This document shows, piece by piece, positions 13,661-26,978 of a stretch of 64,000 nt of DNA; positions within the stretch are counted from its first letter, which is position 1, and each line of letters starts with the position of its first letter. The stretch lies in contig NC_052615.1 of NCBI RefSeq assembly GCF_016545825.1, positions 29,571,088 to 29,635,087 of the forward strand, in the 5' to 3' direction. The DNA is from Eucalyptus grandis (lineage: Eukaryota > Streptophyta > Magnoliopsida > Myrtales > Myrtaceae). A program made the position numbers and the translations under genes. A model generated the notes under the pieces. That model was not told the DNA's origin. It searched no databases and worked only from the letters and a program-made list of their open reading frames with translations.

Positions 13661-13668
13661 AAAACTTT

Positions 13669-16600
13669 TTAGCGTTTCCTGGACACAAGGCTCACCCTCT
13701 TCCCCTCCACAGAGAATTTCCCACTGCTTCCCAGCTGCAGCAACAAACCGAAACTTGTTCAAACTTGCTCAAAGACCAACTCACAAGTTGTGGCAAAGCA
13801 GTAGTCCCATAAGAAATCAGACAGAAGCATCACCAAGACAAATTTTAAATTTATCGTGAGGGTGACGAGTTTACTCTCATGGCATAATCAAGTAATCAAT
13901 GTTGGACTATTTTTAGGAATTCCTGCAAGAATAGGTTAGAAGGGTAGCTAGAAAGCCCATGTTACAAAATCTCCAAGAGGTAATAGATACCTTTTCTTTC
14001 AATTGAGCAATGGCATCTTTCTTGGAAGAAAAGTTGGAAAAAGCAGAAGATGACTGTTCCTCGACAAGGACTTTCAGCTTCTTTAACTTGAGTGAATTCC
14101 CAGGGACCTAGACCACATCAACATGATAATTAATAAACCATATATTGTGACCTTAAAAGTTAAAAACCTATCCTAATTTAGGAAGACTTGCCTGATGAAG
14201 AAGTTGCTTACACAACTTTTTCAGATTCAATTTTTGCTTGCTGGCCTTACCCCTCTCTAGCATATCATCACATTTTCGCTTTAATGAACCTGTATTTGAG
14301 GTATCATCATCACTACTGTCATCAAATGACGTCTTTTTCCCTTGAAAATAGCAGCCAGCCACTTTCTTGGGCCTGTCCTTAATCCCAAGTCCTTGCTTTC
14401 CAGAAGTTGCCTTGTCCTGAGACAATCATATATTAATGATGATAAATCAATGATTAGCTCCACCCAACAAAACCCATGCCAAAATTTGTTGACATTAACT
14501 TAAGATCCATATTTATACTCTGCACTACTCAAATATAACATTCTTCACTCATATAGTACAGATGATAAAACAAAGTATCACTTGAAGTATCAGGGGTACA
14601 CTAACAATCCAGGACCCAGAAAAGGTATCAAATGCGTTGCATCTTCTACAAATAACACCAATCCCAAATTTCATGACGAAACAAGTAGGAATCAATTTTT
14701 ATGTATATATAAAGTATTGGACTATGTAAATTTAATGGACTAAGTTCATCTAGAAAAACAAAAAAAATGGCCAAAAAACCATACAGCCAGGAGCTTGGCA
14801 AGATACAAAATCACGTACCTGGACTAGCTTGTAGAGATTCTCTTGATCCTCTTCAAAAAAAGCAGTTCTTTCATAACTTTTCCCAGCGTCCTTGCTGCCA
14901 ACTATTTTCTTTCGACTAGATCGTGCTCCAAGAAATCCTCCAGAGACAAAACCGTATTTGGAGCCCCACCACTCTGGCAAATTCTCATCTGGCTTTCCTG
15001 TAAAAAGAAGCTAATGTCATAACCATGGAAGCAAGTTTAGGCCACAATATGGAATCACTTTCCTTTCTCTAAAGCAAAACCACCATGTGCATATTAAGAA
15101 AAAAAAAGGCAGGAAAGCTGTTGCAACTATTCAAAGGCTAGAGAGCATTAACATTTAGGGGGCATAAGTCAGGGACTGATCATCCAACAGTTAAGATTGA
15201 TGACAAAGTAGATATTCTCATCAGAAATGAGTCTGATAAAGACAAGACAGAAGTACCAATAACTAGTTGGCTAAGGAACAGATATGCTAGACAAGTGCCA
15301 GGCAATTAGCATAACTAATGCAGGATGCTATGTCCCAAAAATATCACCAAAAAATCAGGGTCAAAAGGTAATTCTAATAACACTATCGATTATTTTTAGT
15401 TGATACAGTTTCTTCTATTCTCTAGGCCGAACATTATAGTAATGAAGAACTGCAACAGAAAAGAGTGAGATGCAGGTGATCATTTTGCATTTGGTGGTTT
15501 AGTGCTTGCATGCGCATAAGACAAATGCCACAGCCGTAACTGAAACTTAAGCCTTTTAATCAAGTTGGGCAGTCCTAACATGCTTTGAACAGTGATAAGA
15601 TGATGCCTCTCAAGCCTAGCCTTTTCAAGATTTAATTTGGTCTCCTACATCAAAAAAGACCATTAATTGTTCCAAGAAAAATACCTTCAGTGGTAAGGAC
15701 AGGGCTTTCGGATGCATCAATGAGATAACCTTCCTCGATGGGATCCAGATCTTCTTGTGGCAACTCCTCTACCTTTTTCACCTGTGTAAATATTACCGAG
15801 TAGATGAGGAAATAGAGAACTCATATAACAAGTACAGCTACATCCAACCGAGAACCAAAAAATACTGAAGGAAGGGTTTCTTGTTCTTGAATCTGAGGCA
15901 GCACATGTAGATCCCTCCTCTAACAAAAGTACCATTATGAACATCAAAATATGGGTAATAAACAGACAACCAAATCTTAAATAGAACACATTGACTGTGT
16001 CAATATTTATTGACTAAAAGACTTAAAGTAATTCCCCACCCAGTAAGTATTTTCCATTTATTATAGCCATACTTGTAATTATTTGTAAGTTGACTAAAAA
16101 AACTAACATTCACTGACAGGATTGGAAAGATGGCAAAATATGAAGAAATAGATATGCCTAGATATTTTATTCTATGAATAAAGGATCTAATTGATAGAGA
16201 AAGCACTGTGAAGATCAATTAGTGAGGTTTTGGGTAGCTATCATGCCTTTTTCTGACGAATCATATAGTCCTACGATTTCATCGACCGATAAGCTTCTCA
16301 AAAAAATAGTAATTACTATTGAAATGATATTTTCTATTCACTCATGGGATCCGGGCGGTCCCAGGGGGACCCCCACGGCTCCTCTGTTCTCGAGAATACC
16401 TTTCATTCCTATCCTAATCCTTTCTTTCTAGCACCCCCTACTCCCTAGAAAGCCTTCCCCGCCTTCTTCTCCTCTCTCACGCAAAGCTGCTCAGCTATGT
16501 CACCCATCCGGTTTTGGTTGTTAGTGCCTTTCCTTCACAAAGCAATGCATCTCGTCTCTCCTTTCTCAAATTGCTCAACTTCCTCTACTCTACTCTACTT

Positions 16601-18306
16601 CACTTCCGCTTTGGGGCGGTTGCAGCAGGCACCAAAGCATGGGTGTTTTGTATCCATTGAGTAAAGACGGGTTGTAATTGTATAGCGGTATCGGAAAACA
16701 TATCTTGGGGTCGCCCTAAAGCACTCATGGTATCATTATGAAATAGCAAACATTCTCTAGAATTTCTCTCAGATTTGAACCCATAGCTGATGATAGAATT
16801 AGAATAGATATTTTTCTGTTTCCTACTCACACAAGCCCATATCCTTGCTTTTCAATCAATCTCTAATTCTAATCTTCCTCCCCAATCTGATATTATGGTC
16901 CTGGTATAGACCGAAATTCCATTATGGTCCAATTCTGACCAGTAATAGATACTGGGACTTTGCAATATTTGATTGATCGCAATTCTGTACTCACAGCCTT
17001 TGTCCAAAAAAAAAAAAAAAAAATTATAAAAAGTTTGTTCTTGATTAGAAGGAGCCTCCTCCTAAAAGGTGCTTGTCCTTGGTTGCACACAGGGACTCAA
17101 ACGCATGGCAATTAATTGAACCTCATGAACAATTCATGATAACAAATCAAGAAACATTAGATAAAAGGGACAGCTTTGGCTTTCAACGTACAAGAATTCC
17201 CTCAAGATCTTGTGATGAATAAGCATGGACAAGCTTCCCCCTTTCTCTCTTCTTATACCTATTTATCAAGATACAGCAGAATAGCCAAAATTACTAAAAA
17301 GAGAGTTCACTTCATATGCACAAAAAATAGAGACACTGCAGAGCAATTCTGCAGTATTGTAAATGCTACACACCTTCCCCTTGCTCGAGTAGCCTTAGGC
17401 ACTGGGGCCTGAGCATCATTAGAGTCATTTTTATCATCTTCCACTTCAGTTCTCTTCTCAGTAGCTGCCAGGAAAAAGTTAACACAGAACTTTGACTAAC
17501 TTGCATTGCTTCTCAAATCGAGTCCCAAAAAACAATCCAGCGAAACAAACGCAACACAAATTTATGCCATATATTTATAAAGCATAGTTATTGAGCATAA
17601 ATTCATACATTAAGGTCGTCTTATCTTACCTTCATCACTGGGTTTCGCTGCTTGCTGCAAACCATCACGCAAGAGCACAAAATCCAATTAGAAACATCAA
17701 AAACAAATACTAAACACCGCAGGAAGCAGGACACAAATGGCACGCATGAAAAGGCAGGAAAATTGCATTACCACTTTCAATCTCTGGAGAATGCTATCGA
17801 ACTGAGCCGTGTCGAACGCCCATTCATTCGGCTTCTCAAGACCAACCCCTATCGAGGTCAACCAACGAGCACACCACCCACACACACACACACACAAACA
17901 AAATAAGAACAACAACAAGAGAAAACCCCGATCGCCATCAACCAAAAGCGAAATGGAACACGGAGAATCAGGCCCAAACCTATAGTGTCCTGCTTGTTCT
18001 TGACCTTGACGTAGCCTTTGATCCCTTGCTTGTCCTTGCCAAGACCTTCTCCCTCTTCCCACCCCTATCAACACCGCGCCGAACAATCAAAAACCCACCA
18101 CGGAAAACATCCCAAAATAACCAAAAAATCCCTCCTTTACGACTCCCAAAGCCTCAAATACATTCATACGCAAGGAAAAGATCACAAAAAACCGCGCTTT
18201 CGCGCGCACACACAAGCACACGGCGTACCATTTGCTTCATGAGGCGAAAGGCGGGGGACTGGCGAGCGACGCCGACGTAGCAGAGAGGAGCTTCCGGCGC
18301 CGCCAT
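13669..18306 (-). CDS. G-patch protein of the PINX1 family
   Basis: Eleven minus-strand exons join in frame to 368 residues: 18306-18229, 18064-17980, 17848-17772, 17654-17630, 17464-17374, 17258-17192, 15781-15685, 14997-14819, 14416-14192, 14107-13991, 13734-13669. The N-terminus reads [15 protein letters not shown], followed by a G-patch (residues 27-59, [14 protein letters not shown]) and the plant block [14 protein letters not shown]. Then come [42 protein letters not shown], a Lys-rich region and a C-terminus ending SLVSRKR. PINX1-type proteins are nucleolar, help rRNA maturation by stimulating a DEAH helicase through the G-patch, and in animals also bind telomerase. The nucleolar role here is inferred from the family. 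Exon 9 uses a GC donor. The 1.4-kb intron 17191-15782 contains plastid-derived DNA but the coding sequence is unbroken. Confidence 0.88.
14108..14191 (-). other. GC-AG intron of the PINX1-like gene
   Basis: The donor reads CAG|GCAAGT and the acceptor CTAG. The GC donor in an otherwise perfect consensus is the usual form of the rare GC-AG introns. Using it keeps exon 9 ([10 protein letters not shown]) in frame with exon 10 ([14 protein letters not shown]), which matches the family; reading through adds unrelated residues. Confidence 0.75.
16220..16991. other. Mosaic of plastid-derived DNA (NUPT, perhaps via mitochondria)
   Basis: Three plastid pieces sit in one intron. Bases 16335-16400 match my memory of the plastid trnI-GAU intron (ycf68 area), with GGGATCCGGGCGGTCC and CACGGCTCCTCT. 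On the minus strand 16740-16613 encodes a psaA piece ([20 protein letters not shown] and onward to [12 protein letters not shown]). Directly abutting it, 16991-16741 is an rpoB piece ([24 protein letters not shown]) with frame breaks. The plastid genes are not neighbours in this order in a normal plastome, so this is a rearranged mosaic. The pyrimidine-rich DNA at about 16430-16600 is not recognisable plastid coding sequence. All pieces are decayed and non-functional. Confidence 0.8.
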
Positions 18307-20297
18307 GGTTTCTCCTCCGCCTCCCTGCTTCGGCGGATGATCCAGAGCCGTCTCTCTGCCGGCGGGGATGGATGCTTTCGAGTCCGCAGGATGTTTGGAG
18401 ACAGGGTTCCCTCCACCTAACCTAGGAGAAGGAGGGTGAATTTCGCATGCGGTGGAGCGTATCGCTGCTCGGTGGGCGTGCGGTCACGACCGGTCGAGAT
18501 TCGATCCGGGATATTTATATCGGCACCGAAACTCGGTCCGAGTGTACACGTGTTTCCGGCAGATTTAGTTGACGTCGTTGCGCGTTCATTGGAAATTCCG
18601 AGTTCCCACCTTTTCTTTTTGACGTTTTTCTTTTTTCCCTATATTTGAGTTAAGACTTTACTACTACAACAGTTTTTGGATACCATAAAAATTTCAAATT
18701 CTTAAAAAGTAAAGCTCATAAAATTTATAATTATCTGTAATTTAATTTTTTATAATTTAGAATTGATTGTTATTCTCATAATAAATCAAAGATTCTCACA
18801 CAATAAATTACCTTTTTTTTTTTCATTATGCTTAAATTATTACATTCATACCAAATTAATTTTCATTTTATAAAAAAATTCAAATAATTTATCCGTGACA
18901 CATTTATCTGAAGGTAATTTTCGAGTGCAAGCTTTGATATATTTAGTTTATGGAAATTGTTTTCTAGTAAATCAATTAGTTTTTCATCATTTAAATATTG
19001 AAAAGTTGAAAAACAATTTCCTGAAACAAATTACAAGCAAGCATATCCTTTGTCTCACAAAAATTCTCAAATCGGTATGTTTGATTGAAATCTATTGTTC
19101 TTTAGCATTTGACCTAATATCCCATTAAAATATATCCATGGCAACACCCATGATAGACCACTACAAGAATGATATGACATGAAAAATCTTGTTTGTTGAC
19201 ATGCATGCATTATAAGGAAGGAGAGATTTGGGTTAAAGGGGTATTAGTTGGGATTTTTTTGTGAGACGTAAAATTAATTTAGAGTGGATGTGTCATAATG
19301 TACATGATTTTCATAAAATAAGAATTATGTTGTGGTAAATGTTTCATGTTTTATTAATTTTAAATTTTTTGTGAGATGAATATTGTTTTTAGGCGAATGT
19401 GTCATGATATACTAATTTGAGATTTTTAATAGTATTAAGATTTTTATTTATATAAAGAAAAAGGTTATATATGTTGAGTTTTCTTTTTCCTTCTTCCATT
19501 TTACTAATAACCATTAGGTGATTTCAAAAAAGTAGCAACTCACAAACATTTAAGTAAATGTTTCATGAGATACTAATTTGAGATTTTTGATAATATTAAG
19601 ATTTTTACTTAAAGAAAGAAAAATGTGAAATATCTTGAGTTTTCTTTTCCCTTCTTCCATTTTACTTATAACCGTTGGGTGATTTCATAAAAGAAGCAAC
19701 TCAAACATTTAGGAAAAACTATCGATCGTAAGATTGTCATATTACCATCGATTAAGGAAGATTACAACGCACAAAGACAATTACTCGTATGATCATGAAG
19801 AGGAATGATTAATACAAGTAATTTTTTTCATGGAAAGTTACCGATGCTCGGGATATTCAACCTTACAAGACTTTAAGGCACATTACTTTATGACATTGAT
19901 GTGGAGTATCGTTACTAACTTATCATTCCAATGACTTATGGAATAACTACAATTATCAAGAACAATTATTAAGTATAGCTACCGTCACTTGCTACGATTT
20001 GAGGTATTTTAGTATGCTACCGGTTAATTAGTAAATGAACATTGCATGTTACCAACATTAAAGATAAGTAATTATACATAAAGATAAATTATCAATTACA
20101 AGTGAGTTACATCCATATTGTTAACAATATTTCACATCAATTTTTTTTAGATATCTTCTTAACCAAACTCAACATAGTTACTTGTAATTTATGTGGCATA
20201 GAAATATCCGTTTCAACCGCTAAACGTAATGAATTATTTAGCAGTCACCTGTAAATTATATTTATTTTTTTTGGCAAGGGAGACTTGATGGGATGTA
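18307..20297. other. Promoter side of the PINX1-like gene, then AT-rich intergenic DNA
   Basis: The first 250 bases are GC-richer and likely hold the promoter and 5' leader of the minus-strand PINX1-like gene. Beyond about 18650 the DNA is very AT-rich with no supported gene. Confidence 0.4.
19395..19715. repeat. 161-bp tandem duplication in AT-rich DNA
   Basis: ACTAATTTGAGATTTTT recurs at 19411 and 19572. The following sequence repeats in order: an AAGATTTTTA segment, TTGAGTTTTCTTTT, CTTCTTCCATTTTACT, a GGTGATTTCA segment and an AGCAACTCA segment. Copies differ by scattered substitutions, so the duplication is not recent. Confidence 0.75.
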
Positions 20298-20468
20298 GGG
20301 GATTTGGTGGTCGAGCTGGGCCTGCCGAAGAGGTTTGAGGTTTTGGCAGCATGGGACAAGGTTGTCGTTGAAATGGATGAAGCTGCACTTCGTGGAGGAC
20401 ATTACTGTCTTGTCTGGACAGCAGAACTGGGGACATCAAAGGACCCTACTACAAGCCATTATAAATGA
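20298..20468 (+). pseudogene. Unassigned exon-like open fragment
   Basis: A 56-codon open stretch after a TAG acceptor-like site contains ELGLPKRFEVLAAWDK and EMDEAALRGGHYCLVWTAEL, ending at a TGA. Its composition and codon use look like real coding sequence, unlike the AT-rich surroundings. I do not recognise the family. It may be the last exon of a lost gene or a gene fragment carried by a transposon. Confidence 0.3.
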
Positions 20469-22305
20469 ACAGTAGCATGTCCAAGACCCGCAATTTAAGT
20501 TCTAATCTGTTTTCTTTTTTCGCTTATTGCCATTTCAGTTGTTTGGGGAAAAACCCTCCTTGAACTTGTATGGCTTTTGTTATTATTGAAGCCTACGAAC
20601 CAGGGGTACAAAGTGAGCAGCCGGCTCATAGGCTCGAGCGAATTTGCTCACTTTGTAGTGACCTCGACATCACTCTACCCCAACCCAAGTGCGGAGAGCT
20701 ACTATACTCCCCTACTCAGTGCCAATATATACTGATACAGTGTCTACCTTTATCACCAACAGGTCTCTCGATTCCCACTCAAGCTTTTCTTCCTGAGTGA
20801 GTGGGAGCACAAGATGTGACATTACAAGATCTCCCACTTCAAAGCAAATCTCCCGCCTGTTTCTTCTCTTTTTCAAGGACCTACTCAAGTCCGAAAGATC
20901 TTTGATCTTGAGTTGGCCAAAAAGAAAGAACTTAACTCAGAGCAGGGCTAGATAAATTATAACAAATTCGAGAAATTTACGGCTTGAAAACGGATTTTGG
21001 TTTTTGGTTCCATTCCTATGAGATCACCATCGATGGTTCTGACATAGCGGTACTAGTCTACGAGCTGCTATTTTCCAAAGCAATGTCATGAATTTTGAAC
21101 CTGCTTGTCATCTCGATGCATGCATCTCGCTTTGATATATGAAATTTCGAGCGAATTTTCGAGCCCGTATTTTCTTGACGAGCTACGGTGACGGGTGCAC
21201 TCACCTTAACCAGCAAGTTACGAGCAGTATGAAGGGTCTTAACCTCCCTGCCATTTTAAACCCAAATATTACATAAAACGATGTGAAACCTCCATGTCGG
21301 CAGCGTTATGACATTGCATTCGCCCGTTCCAGAGCTCCTTCAGTTCTATCTCAAACCTTTCATTGTGTATGTGTCCAGGAGAATCCTAAATGCTCCAAGA
21401 AAGCAACGTCATCTACTTAATGATCACAGAGATGAAATGTAATCATACTACAGACATGATCCTCAAAGAACTGAAAATTTCTCCAGGTTATGGTTAGGCT
21501 ACAGTCTTAGGCTTGCACCTTTCCAAAATCTCAGAAACTAACGTTTCGTAGAGAATGTTAATAAGAAGTTACCGAGCTGATCACTAAACCAAAAGAAAAA
21601 GGTCAAACAAAAGGCATAAATGTTATAAGAATTTGTTTACTTCCCCTATCCGTTGCATTGCTAGAAAGAAACTTGAACTAAATAATTTCCATTTCCTAAC
21701 ATAGATTTTGCACAAGTTGGTGAAATAGGCAACTTGAGATAAACCGTTCATGGACAAGCTAATCTGAAATGCTTGTTTAGCGGATGAGCAAAGTTGAGAC
21801 TTGAAAAAGAGCAGCATTTATGAACTGGAAGGAGATGACATAATCTGCAAAATAATGCATAATCTAATTGGCAGATTAGACACGGGAACATGAAAGCTAT
21901 TCCTTTTTCTTTTATTTAGCCATGGAAAAAGAAAATGGATTTCTTTTTTCTACTGGAAAGACAGTATGAATGTACGAATATGACTACTTTTGTACTAATG
22001 ACTTTACCCTTGGATTTTGTGCCACTCGAAGGGTACTTGTAACATATTTATTGAGATGGTGAAAATCAAGGATTGATTATTTCCAATGTACACGGTGGGA
22101 GAGGCTGTGCATCCCCCAAAAGGCGCTTTCTTCACAGAAACCAACCAGCATCAGCAAATAACAGACACAAGGTCAGCAACCACATACCATTAAAATAGGC
22201 AGATGCCAAGCCTACAGACCAGTCTGATATTACAGCAGTATATATACACTCAATGAGTGCAGACTGCTGAACTTCTCATGTCGCAAACCCCGATGCAGAA
22301 GCTCA
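20469..22305. other. Intergenic region downstream of DDA1
   Basis: No gene is supported. The end near 22305 must carry the 3' UTR of minus-strand DDA1. The rest shows only short frames on both strands. Confidence 0.35.
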
Positions 22306-24992
22306 TTATGGGGTATCTGAGGTGGTCATGGAAGCCCTTGGTTGCTTGCATCCTGGTTCTTGTGCAAGAAATTCAGAGGCAGCCCGTTTTGGTCTCATCT
22401 GATATTGACAAAAACTAATCAGCAATGGAAAGCATCTGTGTGTTTTGTGTGTGTAAGGCAGACATCCACCAATGAAGAGTGCAAATGCATGCGAACATTC
22501 ATCCACGTAGCATGCGTAGTCTATGGATGCGAAATGCAAAGGATGCATGAGAGAGGCACGTGCTATGTAGGTTATCAAAATTCTGGTTTCATATGAATGA
22601 CTAACCTTTTCTTCAGCACGCCGATAGAAATTTCTTATCAGAATATTTTTGGATTCAGTAGTTATCACTGGAAGGAGTTGCAACCAAGTCAGGGTCATCG
22701 CAATAAGAGGATGAGAACCACATCTCCAAAAACTGAAATGGAAAAAATGCTTATCTTCCACATAAAAGTGACATTCTCTTCTCAATCAGCTAAAGAGCTC
22801 AACATCGACATTAAATCAATGAGCAAAAAGTGCTGGAGATGCATATCTAATTCGTTATTACCTTGATCAGGTGGTGGAATAGTCCTGCTGTGGGTGGGAT
22901 GATAGGTTGTTGGCGTCATTTTCTACATATAACATTTGAAAATTGTAAGTAAAGCTATGTTCAAATCATCTTATCTCGGGTCCATGCTATTTCTTGTTCC
23001 AATCAAAAAGTAACAAAACAGCATTCCTGCAATAGACATCAGTTATAAAGCAAAGAGATCTTTGTCATCCACAAGGTGATTTAATCAAATCTAGCTTCCT
23101 CGACCTAGAAGGAATTGAAGAGAGCTCACTTTATTCACCAATCACCAGACACAAGCTGTGTCATTTGTTGGACAGCTGAATTGCCAACAGCAAACTGCAC
23201 ATGAGGTGTTATTTCTTGGTTCCGTCCGGTCATTAATAACTTAAAATTAAATTTGAACACAATGTATGGCCCTTTAATTTTGATAGGTGTAGCTTAGATC
23301 AGTTGATGTCCTGATATAACCTCCTAATCTTGAAAAGAACTACCATAAGAATTCTCTAAACCAAGAAGGAAACTTATTCAAAAGACCAGAAACTTGTTAT
23401 GTGATTATAGTTTCTTAAAGTACTTCAGGAATTCTGCACAAGTACAACTAATTTGCCGGAATTTCAAAGGAGAAGTTACTCTACATCTCCTCAAGATCAA
23501 ATCATCCCTACAAACTATAAAACACCATGTTCCAAACCAGTCACAAAGATGCAGCACTGTGTGCCCATCTGGCCAAACTACAATGGCTCGTTGGCTTAAA
23601 GCTTATGGCTCTGTTACAAAGGACATGACATGAGCAGCCAAATTTGTGCTAAAGACTTCTCGTGACCGCCCTAATTCCCAGTGTTTCTCAGGTTTTAGAA
23701 CTAGCACTTGAGCAGGGCAGAGCCAAGAAGACCAGAAAAATCTCATCACAAGATAGATAAGATGTGGTAAGCCATGGCAAGGCAACATATTCTCAATGCG
23801 TCGAAGAAGTATAAAAAAACACTTTTTTAAGAACAAGCATCGCTGTCCCAACTGGTCCCCAGCGAGAATTGACTAGAAGAATCAAGACATAAGCTAAGAA
23901 CTAATTCAGATGGAATAAACTTGTGATTTTGCCCCCATTCAAGCCACAAAACGCGCAGAAGCCAACTCTATCAAATGACCTCTACTGATAAAAACCCCTC
24001 AGTCTGGACATGGAAGCCGAGGACACTTCACTTCTCCTATGCAATTCTTCATCATCTTTGGCCACTGAAAAATAGACTAAGAACAGAGACAATGAAAGAA
24101 TCGCACGCATCAATAGCAGAAATTGAGGAACTCAATGTGTCGAATATGTATAAAGACACTTCTCTAAGAACAAGCATTGCTGTCCCAACCAGTCCGAATC
24201 CTAGCCCTGGCTGAAATCAACTAGAAGAATTAAGACATCAGCTAAGAACTCATTCAGCTTGAATAAAGTTGTGATTTTGCCCCATTTAAGCCACAAAATG
24301 TGCAGAACCCAACTCTATCAAACGATCTCTACTGATAAATACCCCTCAGTTCAGACATGGAAGCCGAGGACACTTCACTTTTCCTATGCAATTCCTCATC
24401 ATCTTTCACCACCAAAAAAATGACTAACAACAGAGACAAGAAAAGAATCATTCTCATCGGTAGCAGAAATTGAGGAACTCAATGCGTCCAAAATGTATAA
24501 AAACACTATCTCTAAGAACAAGCATTACCGTCCCAATCAGTCCGAATCCTAGACCCGGCTAAAATCAACTAGAAGAATTAAGATATAAGCCAAGAACTCA
24601 TTCAGCCGGAACAAAGTTGTGATTTTGCCCCAGTTAAGCCGCAAAACGGGTGAACCCAGCTCCATCAAATGATCTCTGCTGCTAAAAACCCCTCAGTTCG
24701 GACATGGAAGCTGAGGAAACCTCACTTCTCCTATGCAAATTCTTCATCATCTTCCACCACGAAAAATTAGACTAAGGACAGCGACAAGAAAAAGAATCAC
24801 ACGCATCGGTAGCAGCAGCAGAAATTGAGGAAACTAAACGAAGCACACGCCACCCAAAAAATAAAAAGGGAACAAGGCGGAGGGCCAAGAGAAAGACGGG
24901 GAACTCACGGAAGGGTTGGAGGGATCGGAGGGCCTGAAATGGCTGAAGTTGTGAGGATCGAACGACGGCAAGTCGCCCAGGATAGAACCCAT
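22306..24992 (-). CDS. DDA1: DDA1, subunit of the COP10-DET1-DDB1 (CDD) complex
   Basis: Four minus-strand exons (24992-24909, 22922-22862, 22667-22606, 22398-22306) join in frame to 99 residues, the usual plant length. Landmarks are [17 protein letters not shown] at the N-terminus, a [14 protein letters not shown] segment, [20 protein letters not shown], and a basic RPKRAASEF tail. DDA1 is a small nuclear adaptor that joins DDB1 and DET1 in CUL4 ubiquitin ligases. In Arabidopsis it helps target ABA receptors for degradation and takes part in repressing photomorphogenesis. All splice sites are GT-AG. The first intron is about 2 kb and largely made of direct repeats. The start is the first ATG of the conserved MGS-type N-terminus, though another in-frame ATG lies 9 codons upstream. 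Confidence 0.92.
23791..24835. repeat. Three direct repeats of about 348 bp in DDA1 intron 1
   Basis: The marker TTGTGATTTTGCCCC occurs at 23921, 24269 and 24617, giving two spacings of 348. Each copy runs through AGAACAAGCAT, AACTAGAAGAAT, CCCCTCAGT, ACATGGAAGC and a CAATGAAA/AAGAAAAG-like segment to GCAGAAATTGAGGAA. Copies differ by many substitutions and small indels. They stop just short of exon 1 of DDA1. No open frame is shared, so this is intronic minisatellite-like DNA rather than a gene array. Confidence 0.88.
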
Positions 24993-25040
24993 GAAAGAGT
25001 GAATGCAGAACCTCTGCACAGTGTTCCCCCCTCGAATCCA

Positions 25041-25060
25041 GAGAGAGAGAGAGAGAGAGA
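25041..25060. repeat. (GA)n microsatellite in the DDA1 5' leader
   Basis: Ten GA units lie about 50 bases upstream of the DDA1 start codon. On the sense strand they read as a CT tract, which is common in plant 5' leaders. Confidence 0.8.
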
Positions 25061-25079
25061 CGATGGCCTTAAATTCTAG

Positions 25080-26108
25080 AATCAGCCTCGCTGCTGGTGC
25101 TGGAGTTGCCTGGAAACAGGACAGGACGGTCGTGTCTGACCTTACGACGAAAGCTCATTAATACTCCCCCGACACGAGACGCTCCGAAGTATAGACACAA
25201 ATCTATGGACGAAAGAAATAATCCGTCGTGAAAACATGAAGCCTTAATGCCACCGAAAACTCCAAATCTGTGTTCCTCAACTTCCTTTGGATCTTTTGTA
25301 TTTGGTTAACAAGTAACCTCACCGACAAAAGCGGAACTTGCACTCTTAGGAGGACTTCTATGACATGCCCGTTTGATATTAAAGACATGCTCGGTCTGTC
25401 CATTTGCTCAAATATTTTTTTTTTATTGATCCTACTATTTTTTTTTTGTTCTAACTCTTATTTTCAAATTATACCCTTACTTTATTACAAAGTGTAATAA
25501 TCGAAATTCACATTAGAAACTAAATCGTCCATCTTTTCACATAAGAAAGGGGAGGTGGAGAATTCATCACCCCTTGCCCACGTGAGTTCGAGATCCCATG
25601 AGAGGGTTTGTCTCTCAAATTCACACATTTGCCCTTTCCTTAGAGGGAAAGGAATTAATTGGCCCATTAAGGGTAGAAGCCATGGAAGCTGACGGCTGAT
25701 GTGTCGGCCATGGAGGAATGAGATTTATATTAACGTGGTGTCGACGGTGGGGTCGGGCATTGACGAAGCTGGAGCCTGGTCCGGCCGAGGACAACGTCAC
25801 CGCTCGACCAGGCAAATGGCCGGCCTCCGTTGTGCTGGCTATTTGACAAAGTAGAAGGTTGGGTCAGGGGCTTGTAGGGCTGGGCGGGCTGGTTTTGGGC
25901 TGGTCCCAAACAAAGAAACAAGAGGGCTTTTGGGAAATTGGGCTTTGAGTGAACCAGGCTCAACATAAGAGCCCGTCCCATTTCTATTAAAAAAAAGTAA
26001 AAAATTATAATTTTTAAATTGAAAAAAAAAAAAAAAAAAGAAATCTGGTTAGGAAAGTAAGCCTTATTTAGGATGTTAGATTTTAGTCCCAGAATTAGTC
26101 TACTTTAT
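25080..26108. other. Upstream region of DDA1 and intergenic DNA
   Basis: The left part should hold the DDA1 promoter. Beyond about 25300 there are poly-T and poly-A runs and short GC-rich frames that do not resemble known proteins. No gene is supported. Confidence 0.35.
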
Positions 26109-26944
26109 TTTAATTAAATACGTACTTGATTTTGGAAAAAAAGAGGAGGTTGCCCTTAGTGGCCAACCACTTGTTTTCTTGATTCCGAAGGTCAGTTGGC
26201 CTAATTGCGTGTTTAACTGGGCCTGCATGTATTTCATTAGATCAATGTTTGGTCTAACACGTATCGGCAGGTATATTAGAGGGTTTGATTAGCTTTAATT
26301 AGTGATTAACGAGCTAGTCTTCCGCTTTGGGAGCACAAGTGGGGGCTTATTATCACTAATCTTAATCAACGAAGGCCCAGTGGATCAGGAGATGGCTTGG
26401 GATAATCGAATTGCATGATTAATCCCAAAGCCGACCCCAAGTCAAAATGAATTTTGAATTGCAATGAACTTTGCTGATCTCTTGTTCTGATTGATGGCAT
26501 GCTTTGATTGACGGTGAATAGAAGGACGAGAGCCGACACCTTGAGAGGCAACTGAGCTTAGTGGATTTCAACGTTGCATTGCGTTTTCTTTTCTCGCTCT
26601 TAGATAATTACTTTCAAGTTTATTTACCACATTTTTTTTAGTAGCTTGAGTGTTTACTTTTTTGCATCGCTTTTCAATAAAAGGTGCGTTAATTTCTTTT
26701 CTAGATTAGGCTCGGTCTAGTTTAGACTCCGATGAGAATAACCCTGCAAAAATAATTGCATGAACACTTGGGGACTTTGAAAGATCTTTGTGATTGTTAT
26801 CGCCATAATCAAGAGTACGTGACCGTTTTAATCGAACAACGAATATGCAACAAATATGTTAGTTACTGAAAGGATGCTAATAGAAATATTAGTGCAATCA
26901 AACTCTTATGCTTAGAATCTCTGGTTTCGTAGAAACTAAAACAA

Positions 26945-26948
<4 letters not shown>

Positions 26949-26976
<28 letters not shown>
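26949..26976. repeat. (CT)n microsatellite in unit A
   Basis: About 14 CT units. At the same place unit B has a poly-T run (about 37330-37342), so the tract changed type after duplication. Confidence 0.85.
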
Positions 26977-26978
<2 letters not shown>
